Positions 12,889-18,774 of a DNA stretch of 21,614 bases are shown here, piece after piece. The DNA lies in the IMG/VR virus record IMGVR_UViG_3300028423_000176, positions 1 to 21,614 of that record. The stretch is one strand, 5' to 3'. The notes beneath the pieces are model-generated. The model made no database searches and was not told the origin of the DNA. It saw only the letters and a list, made by a program, of their open reading frames with translations. Origin of the DNA: a virus. Made by a program: the position numbers and the translations under genes. Position 1 is the stretch's first letter. Each line of letters opens with the position of its first letter.

Positions 12889-14003
12889 TCACTCCTTTCA
12901 ATCGGCTCAATTACATTCATCCGCAACCCGTGCGCGGCGCTATAGACAAACCCCTGCAACGCCCTTCGACCCGCAAACATCGCGCCGAAATCATCCGCAG
13001 GACAGAACGCCCGCAGGCTCCACCACTTGACGCCTGGAAAGTCCTTGACGCTATCATGGTGGATATGGCCCGTCAAAATATGCCTGTCCCGTGCCGCGCT
13101 CCATTCTGGGCATGTATCTGCAAGAAACATTGCCAAGTCCCGCGCATTGCGCTTGTCGCCATGGTGGAACGCTACCAAAGACTTGCCGTGTCGATACCAG
13201 TAGACATCGCGTTCGGCAGGCTCGACTGTGACATTGTGTGCGCCGCCGTATGCCGCCTGCAAAGAAAAGTGCAGGATCAGGTGCGCGTGGGGATCGTGAT
13301 TGCCGCGCAACACTCTGACGATTACCTCCGCATGTTTGTCGCAAAGGTGGTCAATAGTCCATGTGATAGCATCAATCGCAACATCGCTTATTTTGTATAG
13401 CCGCCCGTCGCTGTCCAACTTGTGTCCGCTCGTCGGGGTTTCAGACCGATTGTCATCGACGTGTAGGGTATCGCCGCCTAGTACAAGAATAGCCGTGTCA
13501 GCATCCGGCATATCAGCAGTTAGGTCGGTAAACGCTTGCTTTAGATCATCGCCCGCAAGTGACAGGTCATAATCAGGGCTGCCTGTTTCCTTACCCCAAG
13601 CCCGCATCCCAAAGTGCGCGTCCATGAGGGGATATACTGCTAGTAGATCATTGCCGCGCGGTTTCGCCTGACGCGGCTCATATGGCGGGATATCCTTGAA
13701 CGCCTCGGCAATATCCGCTAGAATGTCTTTACTATCACCAGCCGTTGCGTTCTTGAAGTGGCCAGTTACAAAACCACCATCTTCGGTTGGCATTCGTCGC
13801 CAATAGTGATCCATCTGCGACACATCAGCCATACCAAAGGCTTGCGCTGTTTGGGATACTTGCGGATCAGCATTAATCCACTTCCGCGCCCGCTCAAGCC
13901 TATGTTTCACCGCGCTTTCTGAAATACCAAGGGACGCCGCTATTTCCTTTCGCGTTGCGCCACCTTGCTGCATATCCCAGGCTTGCTTTTGCTCCGGCGT
14001 CAT
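12885..14003 (-). CDS. HTH-metallophosphoesterase fusion protein
   Basis: 372 aa. Residues 1-45 form a sigma-region-4/LuxR-like helix-turn-helix (ATRKEIAASLGISESAVKHR, 16-35). From about 118 comes a calcineurin-like phosphoesterase domain with the metal-binding set DAH (128-130), GGD (176-178), RGNHD (233-237), HHGD (280-283) and GHIHH (312-316). Such enzymes hydrolyse phosphate esters, nucleic acids or cyclic nucleotides; the substrate is unknown. The HTH suggests DNA targeting or regulation. Similar two-domain proteins occur in phages, often near packaging genes. ATG 14003 follows directly after the TGA of the secreted-protein gene. All metal ligands seem intact, so activity is likely. Confidence 0.88.
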   Translation of the reverse strand: MTPEQKQAWDMQQGGATRKEIAASLGISESAVKHRLERARKWINADPQVSQTAQAFGMADVSQMDHYWRRMPTEDGGFVTGHFKNATAGDSKDILADIAEAFKDIPPYEPRQAKPRGNDLLAVYPLMDAHFGMRAWGKETGSPDYDLSLAGDDLKQAFTDLTADMPDADTAILVLGGDTLHVDDNRSETPTSGHKLDSDGRLYKISDVAIDAITWTIDHLCDKHAEVIVRVLRGNHDPHAHLILHFSLQAAYGGAHNVTVEPAERDVYWYRHGKSLVAFHHGDKRNARDLAMFLADTCPEWSAARDRHILTGHIHHDSVKDFPGVKWWSLRAFCPADDFGAMFAGRRALQGFVYSAAHGLRMNVIEPIERSE

Positions 14004-14297
14004 TCAAAACACCTCGCCAATGATACGCGACTGCCCGTTGATGCCACTTTCAATCAAGCACCGACTATCGCCTTGCCGCATCGTTAGTGTCCAGGTTCCC
14101 GTTTCGTCGTTTACCCAAAATTCAATGATCGTGCGATCCTCGGTCATACCGTAAGCTGCGATTTCTTCACCAAACTGGCCTTGAAGATACGCCTCGGCCT
14201 GATCCGCTGGCCCGCAATTCGTGCCTTGTGCCATAGCAGGTGCGGCTGGGGCGCACGCCGCGACGGTCAAAAATGCGCTTGTCAGTAGTGTTTTCAT
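14004..14297 (-). CDS. Small secreted protein with two cysteines, host-like
   Basis: 97 aa. A signal peptide (KTLLTSAFLTVAACAPAAPA) ends either at a signal peptidase I site after AMA or at a lipobox VAAC with C15. The mature part has C28 and C80, which could form a disulfide, and the central pattern WVNDETGTWTLTM. From memory this matches a short periplasmic protein family frequent in Rhodobacteraceae chromosomes, of unknown function, so it is probably of host origin and a clue to the host. AAAAGGAGG (about 14303-14311, minus) precedes the ATG. It starts a three-gene unit with the phosphoesterase and DUF6378-like genes. Confidence 0.75.
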   Translation of the reverse strand: MKTLLTSAFLTVAACAPAAPAMAQGTNCGPADQAEAYLQGQFGEEIAAYGMTEDRTIIEFWVNDETGTWTLTMRQGDSRCLIESGINGQSRIIGEVF

Positions 14298-14323
14298 GGT
14301 CTTGCCTCCTTTTGTGTGCGACC

Positions 14324-14352
14324 ACGTTAGCGGATTGTGCGGAAAATGTCAA
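14324..14352 (-). promoter_or_regulatory. Possible minus-strand promoter for the secreted-protein operon
   Basis: Read on the minus strand: TTGACA (14347-14352), 17 bp, TAACGT (14324-14329). Perfect -35, weak -10. It is back to back with the plus-strand candidate at 14361, so the region is a divergent control region. Confidence 0.45.
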
Positions 14353-14360
14353 ATCAGGTG

Positions 14361-14389
14361 TTGACGATGGTGGTGTGGTGTGGCAAAAG
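14361..14389 (+). promoter_or_regulatory. Possible promoter of small-gene cassette 2
   Basis: TTGACG (14361-14366), 17 bp, CAAAAG (14384-14389). The -10 box is poor, but the distance from the -35 box to the leader repeat (28 bp) is almost the same as in cassette 1 (29 bp), which supports a shared promoter layout. Confidence 0.35.
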
Positions 14390-14394
14390 GTGGA

Positions 14395-14427
14395 TAACGA
14401 AACGCTAGATAGGAGATAGCGAGATGG
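14395..14427 (+). repeat. 33-bp leader repeat, copy 2
   Basis: Identical to 12238-12270, including the CGCTA/TAGCG hairpin with AGGAG in its loop. It ends with ATG 14424-14426 and the first base of codon 2. Confidence 0.85.
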
Positions 14428-14579
14428 CTTACACAGCAACAATAGTTAAGAACTCAAACACGGGGCGCTTTGACGTCATGATGGCCGCAATTGGTGGAGA
14501 TCAGGTTTCGCGTTATGGCTCATACGCGACATACGGACGTGCGGAAAAAGCCGCTAAGAAAGTCGAGCTAATGAAGTAA
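14424..14579 (+). CDS. Hypothetical basic 51-aa protein of cassette 2
   Basis: Too short for routine calling but well supported: it starts exactly at the end of the leader repeat and its TAA is followed within 10 bp by a strong terminator. The protein begins MAYTATIVKNSNTGRFDVMM, has a short beta-like half, then an Ala/Lys-rich helix RAEKAAKKVELMK. Not recognised. It is on the plus strand inside the minus-strand late block, so it is controlled apart from its neighbours, like a phage moron gene. Confidence 0.75.
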   Translation: MAYTATIVKNSNTGRFDVMMAAIGGDQVSRYGSYATYGRAEKAAKKVELMK

Positions 14580-14583
14580 AAAA

Positions 14584-14615
14584 CACCCCGCGCCTAACAA
14601 GCGCGGGGTTTTCTT
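14584..14615 (+). terminator. Rho-independent terminator, copy 2 of the 28-bp repeat
   Basis: Stem CCCCGCGC (14586-14593) / GCGCGGGG (14601-14608), 7-nt loop, then TTTTCTT (14609-14615). Positions 14584-14611 match 12530-12557 except for one loop base. The longer T tract makes this the stronger of the two. Confidence 0.85.
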
Positions 14616-14629
14616 AATAGGAGATACAC

Positions 14630-14716
14630 ATGACCAACCTAATCAAAGACGCCATCGCCTGCCTGTGCCTATTCATCATAGGCTATGCGTCGTTGTTTGC
14701 GCCCCTGATACTGTAG
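14630..14716 (+). CDS. 28-aa single-helix membrane peptide
   Basis: AGGAG at 14619-14623, 6 nt before ATG 14630, with the same GGAGATAC context as other starts in this window. The peptide MTNLIKDAIACLCLFIIGYA... is one hydrophobic segment from residue 8 to the end, so a small inner-membrane peptide is plausible. It starts just after the terminator of cassette 2, and no separate promoter is seen. Its 3' end overlaps the convergent gene at 14683-14883 by 34 bp. Function unknown; it may not be expressed. Confidence 0.45.
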   Translation: MTNLIKDAIACLCLFIIGYASLFAPLIL

Positions 14717-14883
14717 TGCCACTCAACGATCTCGTCCAAACTTGACGCGGCCCAGATTGCCATGTTAAACGCCTCGCCCGTTTCGCACATAATGGCCGCG
14801 TCAAACAACGCCTCTTTATTCACATCATCATGCACGGCCATTGCGATTCCGTCGCGCCAGTAGTCGCTATCTTCTAGTTGCAT
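14683..14883 (-). CDS. Hypothetical 66-aa protein downstream of the spanins
   Basis: Not recognised. Start ATG 14883 lies within the end of the outer-spanin gene (10-bp overlap). The protein is acidic, with helices around ALFDAAIMCETGEAFNMAIW and a C-terminal SLDEIVEWHYSIRGANND. No membrane segment. It is the last gene of the lysis transcript before the divergent pocket, and its 3' end is antisense to the 28-aa membrane peptide gene. Confidence 0.65.
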   Translation of the reverse strand: MQLEDSDYWRDGIAMAVHDDVNKEALFDAAIMCETGEAFNMAIWAASSLDEIVEWHYSIRGANNDA

Positions 14884-15089
14884 TGGCTATTCCAGACTTC
14901 GTTATGTGTGGCAATTCTTACCGCTGACCCGCGATCTTGCGACACCACCACTTGCGCCACTTCACGATCCAATTCAACCGGATCGTATAGGTCGCAGAAG
15001 TCACCAACTGGCGCACAGGCACTAATCCCGATTGCTGATAAGATCAATAAGGCGCTGATCGTCTTGCGTTTCAATTTCTCTTTGAACAT
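14874..15089 (-). CDS. Outer-membrane spanin (Rz1-like lipoprotein)
   Basis: 71 aa. Basic N-terminus, hydrophobic stretch TISALLILSAIGISAC, and a lipobox ISAC with C25 as the lipidated cysteine. The mature part is 47 aa with C32 and C70 and the pattern VRIATHNEVWNSQC, as in o-spanins of alphaproteobacterial phages that I recall. Its 5' end lies inside the inner-spanin gene in another frame (68-bp overlap), a classic spanin arrangement. It should join with the inner spanin across the periplasm to disrupt the outer membrane at lysis. AAGGA lies 8 nt before ATG 15089. Confidence 0.8.
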   Translation of the reverse strand: MFKEKLKRKTISALLILSAIGISACAPVGDFCDLYDPVELDREVAQVVVSQDRGSAVRIATHNEVWNSQCN

Positions 15090-15234
15090 TTTGTTTTTCC
15101 TTCATGGCGTCCAGTCTGCGCCGAGTGTGTTCCGCCTCTACATCCTTGCGCCCCTTACGATACAGCAAAGCCGCGACCGTTGTAAAGATCGCGGCCCCGA
15201 TGCCGTAAAGCCATAGTTTGATTTTGGTAATCAT
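15022..15234 (-). CDS. Inner-membrane spanin (Rz-like)
   Basis: 70 aa. One N-terminal membrane helix (about 6-25, LYGIGAAIFTTVAALLY), then a charged, helix-forming periplasmic part (KGRKDVEAEHTRRRLDAMKE) typical of i-spanins, though short. I chose ATG 15234 because it overlaps the TAA of the upstream holin-like gene (TAATG); a GTG at 15246 would need a longer overlap. The outer-spanin gene begins inside it in a different frame. The protein pair spans the envelope and completes host lysis. Confidence 0.78.
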   Translation of the reverse strand: MITKIKLWLYGIGAAIFTTVAALLYRKGRKDVEAEHTRRRLDAMKEKQNVQREIETQDDQRLIDLISNRD

Positions 15235-15413
15235 TACGTTGCCCACCCTTTCTTTTTGGCAAAAACGTATGCCGCCTCGACTGCCGCGCCAATAGCCATT
15301 GCAACGGTCGTAACAATATCAGGATCGGCGGCAAGTTGTTCTGCCTGCGCCATGCCGATGACAGCACCGACGCCATACCTGATAGCGATCCTGGCAATAG
15401 GCGCATAGGTCAT
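15234..15413 (-). CDS. 59-aa holin-like membrane protein
   Basis: Located between lysozyme and spanin, overlapping each by ATGA (15410-15413) and TAATG (15232-15236). MTYAPIARIAIRYGVGAVIG then a second hydrophobic helix VTTVAMAIGAAVEAAYVF and a basic end KKKGWAT; two membrane passes are possible. Similar small proteins lie in the lysis cassettes of Rhodobacteraceae phages as I recall. The place, size and topology suggest a holin or an antiholin, releasing or controlling the lysozyme. A different frame that is open over the same region gives no membrane or lysis-like sequence and was rejected. Confidence 0.72.
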   Translation of the reverse strand: MTYAPIARIAIRYGVGAVIGMAQAEQLAADPDIVTTVAMAIGAAVEAAYVFAKKKGWAT

Positions 15414-16057
15414 TTCCCACCCCCAAAAATACGCGCCAGCAGCGCCACAATGGCCCTCACAAAGCCGCTAGGCTCGCTCGGCGTGTCGGTATCCCCGCCG
15501 CGCCTCATGCGCCTCAGAATGTCGCCTCCATGCATGATACGGTCAATCCCAATCAACTTGCCCTTGGAATTTGTTTTCCAGACCGGCACATCGTCGCCGT
15601 TTGCGCCGTAATCACCCGTTCTGAATAGAGCCATTTCAGCCTTGCGACGATTCTTGATTTCCGGCGGCTTGAGCCAGCCCATGAAATGCCGCGCCGCGTC
15701 CGTGTCGCCAGCGTTGATTGCCTTGGTCAGCTTGGCGCGATAAATGCCGCCGGTGTTAAAGTCAAAGGACACAAGCGCGTCAAACTCATGCTGGGCAAGA
15801 GGAACCTCAATAGCATCGTTCACGCGGCGTTCGTATTTTTCTACATCCTCGCGGAAAATATTGATAGCGCGGTCAATAGCCTTATCCAAGTCATGCCCGC
15901 TTGGCATTTTGCCATTCATCTCTTGCGGATCAATACCACCCGCCGCCGCAGTGTGTCCAATGCCGAAAGTCCACACGCCAACACTATCACGATACGGCGC
16001 AGGAACAATGCCCTCGTGTTCGGCAATCTCAAGAATGCCCTTGTCGCTCAGCTTCAT
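15410..16057 (-). CDS. Endolysin, GH24 lysozyme with C-terminal hydrophobic tail
   Basis: 215-aa T4-type muramidase that cuts peptidoglycan. The catalytic triad has the E-8aa-D-5aa-T spacing: E15 in EHEG, D24 in APYRDS, T30 in VWTFGIGHT. FDALVSFDFNTGG and LKPPEIKNRRKAEMALF are typical of the fold. There is no N-terminal signal, so it needs a holin. After a Gly/Pro/Thr linker, residues 197-215 (SGFVRAIVALLARIFGGGK) form a hydrophobic, weakly basic tail that may bind membrane. ATG 16057 overlaps the upstream TGA by 4 bp. It is the core of the lysis cassette. Confidence 0.92.
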   Translation of the reverse strand: MKLSDKGILEIAEHEGIVPAPYRDSVGVWTFGIGHTAAAGGIDPQEMNGKMPSGHDLDKAIDRAINIFREDVEKYERRVNDAIEVPLAQHEFDALVSFDFNTGGIYRAKLTKAINAGDTDAARHFMGWLKPPEIKNRRKAEMALFRTGDYGANGDDVPVWKTNSKGKLIGIDRIMHGGDILRRMRRGGDTDTPSEPSGFVRAIVALLARIFGGGK

Positions 16058-16293
16058 TCATGGCCCCCTTTTCTCAAATATCGGTCAATACTGTCCAGCC
16101 TTGCCAGCACTTGCCCAAGCGTTGCCTGTAGAGCCTCGTGGCTTTCCTTGCTAGCCTTGGCTTGCGCCTCCAGCTTAGTATCGAGGATTCTAACCTCGGT
16201 GTCAAGGTTGGTGATTTTCTTGAGCAGCCATAGCACTACGCCGATAAGCGGCGCGACGACCCAACGCATAATGGGATCAATAAATTCAGTCAA
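16054..16293 (-). CDS. Membrane protein with coiled coil, possible holin
   Basis: 79 aa with one N-terminal membrane helix (about 8-25, MRWVVAPLIGVVLWLL) and a long heptad-rich part (TNLDTEVRILDTKLEAQAKA) ending RYLRKGGHE. Directly upstream of, and coupled to, the lysozyme gene, so a holin or lysis-control role is plausible. The start appears to be TTG 16293, placed 1 bp after the stop of the upstream gene; ATG 16269 is an alternative that would trim eight residues. Confidence 0.68.
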   Translation of the reverse strand: MTEFIDPIMRWVVAPLIGVVLWLLKKITNLDTEVRILDTKLEAQAKASKESHEALQATLGQVLARLDSIDRYLRKGGHE

Positions 16294-16294
16294 T

Positions 16295-16639
16295 TCAATA
16301 ATGTCCTTCGTCCTGTCTGTTTAGAAAGCCCCCAAGCATATCAGCCAATTCCCTTTTGCTCGGGTCTTTTGATTGTTTTATTCGCTTGAGCCTTTGAGTG
16401 GTAAAAAACTCTTGCGGAAATTCCTTGAATACCAGCGTCATGACAATCCAATTATGCAGCGTGTTCAAAACAGCAAACGGAACCGCATAAATCGCCAGAA
16501 ATACATGCGGCATACCTTTTGACTTCATGAAATAGCCAAAGGAATAGAAGCTGTAGACAAAGGCCACAATAGGACCAAGGATCAATAGCGCAAAGATACT
16601 GCTAAAAGGTATCTCGTCAGTGTCAGACCATACTTTCAT
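16295..16639 (-). CDS. Two-helix membrane protein of unknown function
   Basis: 114 aa with two hydrophobic segments (SIFALLILGPIVAFVYSFYS, about 14-33, and FLAIYAVPFAVLNTLHNWIV, about 47-66), then a basic and charged cytoplasmic-type tail (RLKRIKQSKDPSKRELADML). Not recognised. It sits between tail-associated genes and the lysis cassette, and with the following TTG-start gene may contribute to lysis or to superinfection control. GGGGCGG precedes ATG 16639. Confidence 0.7.
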   Translation of the reverse strand: MKVWSDTDEIPFSSIFALLILGPIVAFVYSFYSFGYFMKSKGMPHVFLAIYAVPFAVLNTLHNWIVMTLVFKEFPQEFFTTQRLKRIKQSKDPSKRELADMLGGFLNRQDEGHY

Positions 16640-16654
16640 CCGCCCCAGCCTCGG

Positions 16655-16975
16655 TCATGGTGTGATCCCGAACAACGCATCAACCTGTTCCGGTGTAAGA
16701 CCCTTGAATGCGGCAAGCGCCTCAATCAGCGGCGCGTTGCGGGCAATAGTCGTGGCGCTTGCCCAACGGGCTTTTGCCTCAATCCGGTCGCGGGCAGGTT
16801 GTCCGGTGAAAAAATCATTCCATCCAGTTGGCCAGCCGCTCGTGGCTTCCTCGGCGTCTGACTCCGACAAAACACCAGCATCCAGTGCGGCAAGAATAAA
16901 GTCGTCCTTGGGTAGGGATGCGGTGGATCGCGCCCGTTCAAGCCGCTGCTCTGCTGTTGGTGTCTTGATAATCAT
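16655..16975 (-). CDS. Small tail-region protein, 106 aa
   Basis: Unnamed. The build is helical: TAEQRLERARSTASLPKDDF, an AGVLSESDAEEATSG segment, then PLIEALAAFKGLTPEQVDAL. I recall this pattern (LISEAEAL... HPLIEALA...) in small proteins downstream of tail-fibre genes in proteobacterial phages, with no known role. ATG 16975 overlaps the upstream TGA by 4 bp (ATGA), so it is coupled to the 16972 gene. Confidence 0.72.
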   Translation of the reverse strand: MIIKTPTAEQRLERARSTASLPKDDFILAALDAGVLSESDAEEATSGWPTGWNDFFTGQPARDRIEAKARWASATTIARNAPLIEALAAFKGLTPEQVDALFGITP

Positions 16976-17190
16976 GCGCCCACTCCATCGGTCAGGTCAG
17001 CCTCGTCAACGTCCCATAGGTCACGGTCGGTGCGGTCGGTTGGAATTTCGGAAACGTCAACGATCTTGTAGGGCTTACCAGTTGGCACGACGATAGCCGC
17101 GATCTCCTCAATCGTTTTCGTGGCATTTTCAGCGGGGGCGAAAATTGCAACCCCATCGGTGTCGTTTTTGTATATGATACGCTGGTTCAT
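16972..17190 (-). CDS. Small tail-fibre-associated protein, 72 aa
   Basis: MNQRIIYKNDTDGVAIFAPA, a central IVVPTGKPYKIVDVSEIP and the C-terminal DLWDVDEADLTDGVGA. This pattern is common in short phage proteins encoded after fibre genes, possibly chaperones or minor tail components; function not established. AGAAGG precedes ATG 17190, 9 bp after the fibre-like gene stop. Confidence 0.75.
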   Translation of the reverse strand: MNQRIIYKNDTDGVAIFAPAENATKTIEEIAAIVVPTGKPYKIVDVSEIPTDRTDRDLWDVDEADLTDGVGA

Positions 17191-17199
17191 GATAGCCTT

Positions 17200-17874
17200 C
17201 TATCGAAATATCTGGACATTGACTATTTCCATGTCTGTCAAGTATGAAGCGGAGCTTGAGTCGTTTGCCGTCTGTATTCTAACACTATCGGTAGAAAAAG
17301 AGAACGCAAAAAGACCATCCAAATAAGAACCGGATTGAGTGGCATCAGACTCAATGCAATTTCCACCAACTGAATAATTTGCATCAACCAATGCCGTGTC
17401 GAAATTGATCGTGTAGTCGCCGGTTCCATTATCCGTAATTCCAAGCACGTTAAGGCTATCACGAATTGCAACCGTACCAGTGCCGTTGAAATTAACCCAT
17501 GACTTGACGGGACTGTTGACCGCCGCCGATGCAGCCGCCTTCGCCGGGCTAACAATACCCTCAATCGTGCTAATGCCCGCTTCCCAGTCCGCAGTTGGCT
17601 GCACCGGAATAGTATAAAACTCCGCCGCGCTCTCGTCCGATTTGACCCGCAGAAAGTCACCGCCATACCCCGTCAGCGCAGGCAGGTCGCCACCCGTTGC
17701 AGCCGCTAGTGCTTGATCTGCCTTAGTGCCGATCCAATCCGCAAGTTCATTCGCCTCGGTGCCCCAAGGGGTTAGCTTGCCAACAGTATCCGACGCTTTC
17801 GTGTCAAATACGGAATCGGTATCACTTGCGCTCGGCGGGTCGAAAGTAACTTCGATATACGGTGGGGTTGCCAT
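17200..17874 (-). CDS. Tail fibre-like protein
   Basis: 224 aa. The N-terminal part (MATPPYIEVTFDPP... and ELADWIGTKADQALAAATGG) looks like an attachment and coiled region. The C-terminal part has SLNVLGITDNGTGDYTINF followed by a beta-rich end (SVGGNCIESDATQSGSYLDG); this pattern recurs in phage fibre and receptor-binding tips as I recall. It is small for a fibre, so it may be a short fibre or adhesin. It follows the tail gene at 17875 with no spacer (TAA directly followed by ATG), and GAGAGG lies just upstream. A role in host recognition is inferred. Confidence 0.72.
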   Translation of the reverse strand: MATPPYIEVTFDPPSASDTDSVFDTKASDTVGKLTPWGTEANELADWIGTKADQALAAATGGDLPALTGYGGDFLRVKSDESAAEFYTIPVQPTADWEAGISTIEGIVSPAKAAASAAVNSPVKSWVNFNGTGTVAIRDSLNVLGITDNGTGDYTINFDTALVDANYSVGGNCIESDATQSGSYLDGLFAFSFSTDSVRIQTANDSSSASYLTDMEIVNVQIFR

Positions 17875-18774
17875 TTAGACAAGACCTCTCAATTCCAGTT
17901 TGATATGGTGCAAGTTCTTATTGTCGATGTAATGGTCGAATTGCGTCAACACGCCAAACTCCAACAATGCCAATTCCACGTTCTCTGATCCAATGAATAC
18001 TGTAGCACGGCCTTGGGTATCGCGCAAAAACCGCTCGCCACGGCGCACGTTTCCGCTATTCACGAAAACATCAATTTCCGGCTTACGAATAGACACGCGG
18101 GGAATTGTGGTCAGATTGCCAAATTCATCTTCAATATACCGCGTGAAATTCTGTGACCGAAGATTGACACCGGCCAGCGTTTCGCCCAATTGGAAAACGC
18201 GCCCTAGCACAACCTGCCCGACCTGTGCATCGCCGCTATTTGCCGTGATCGTTATATCAATCTCTGTTGATGGACCATAATAGGGCAGTGCAAGGAAAAC
18301 ATATTCCCGCGATTTTGGCCTGCCTCCGGTAAACCAATTATACCAACTGCCGTTAATGTGGTCCAGCTTCAATAGCTCGGCGGTAATCGTTTCTGATTGC
18401 GCCCCGCCATCCGATACCGTTATTTCAATATCGTCCGCTTTCAGCCCAAAGAAAGCAATGCCGTTAACAATCTTTGTCGCGTCAATGCTATAGGTAATCG
18501 TGCCCGCATTGGTGGCAAGGTTCGCCACAAAAGCATCAAACGCCGCCCACTTATTCATTGCGCCTTTGATGATCCAGGTATCGGAGTCGGATGTGGTCGG
18601 ATCGTTCCCGGTATTGCTATCAATGGCAGATACATAAACTGTCTTTGTGCTGACAACGTGAACCTCGTCGCCCGCATCGTATGTCGTGGCAACATCCCAT
18701 TCGGACGTGCTTTCCGTGAGATTGGTCGCGGTCAGGTTCGTTTCGTCTACATCGTATTTGTCAAATATCTTCAT
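17875..18774 (-). CDS. Tail structural protein, 299 aa
   Basis: The N-terminal segment has SEWDVATTYDAGDEVHVVST, VYVSA and DTWIIKGAMNKWAAFD, a pattern like the small carbohydrate-binding (ChtBD3-type) module seen in phage tail proteins; the rest is beta-rich with many conserved-looking Gly and aromatic residues and ends HHIKLELRGLV. No enzyme motif. It lies between the tape measure (ATGA overlap) and the fibre-like gene, where distal-tail or tip proteins are expected. The product is probably a baseplate or tail-tip component; the exact role is unknown. Confidence 0.72.
   Translation of the reverse strand: MKIFDKYDVDETNLTATNLTESTSEWDVATTYDAGDEVHVVSTKTVYVSAIDSNTGNDPTTSDSDTWIIKGAMNKWAAFDAFVANLATNAGTITYSIDATKIVNGIAFFGLKADDIEITVSDGGAQSETITAELLKLDHINGSWYNWFTGGRPKSREYVFLALPYYGPSTEIDITITANSGDAQVGQVVLGRVFQLGETLAGVNLRSQNFTRYIEDEFGNLTTIPRVSIRKPEIDVFVNSGNVRRGERFLRDTQGRATVFIGSENVELALLEFGVLTQFDHYIDNKNLHHIKLELRGLV

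Noticed and set aside
12825-13400. 191-codon plus-strand frame opposite the phosphoesterase gene
   Set aside because: The minus frame carries every metallophosphoesterase motif; this frame shows none and crosses gene boundaries.
15155-15406. 83-codon minus-strand frame between lysozyme and spanin
   Set aside because: The 59-codon frame at 15234-15413 has perfect start and stop overlaps with both neighbours and two membrane segments; the longer frame has neither.
15686-16324. 212-codon plus-strand frame opposite lysozyme and its upstream neighbour
   Set aside because: It spans two well-supported overlapping minus-strand genes and resembles no protein.
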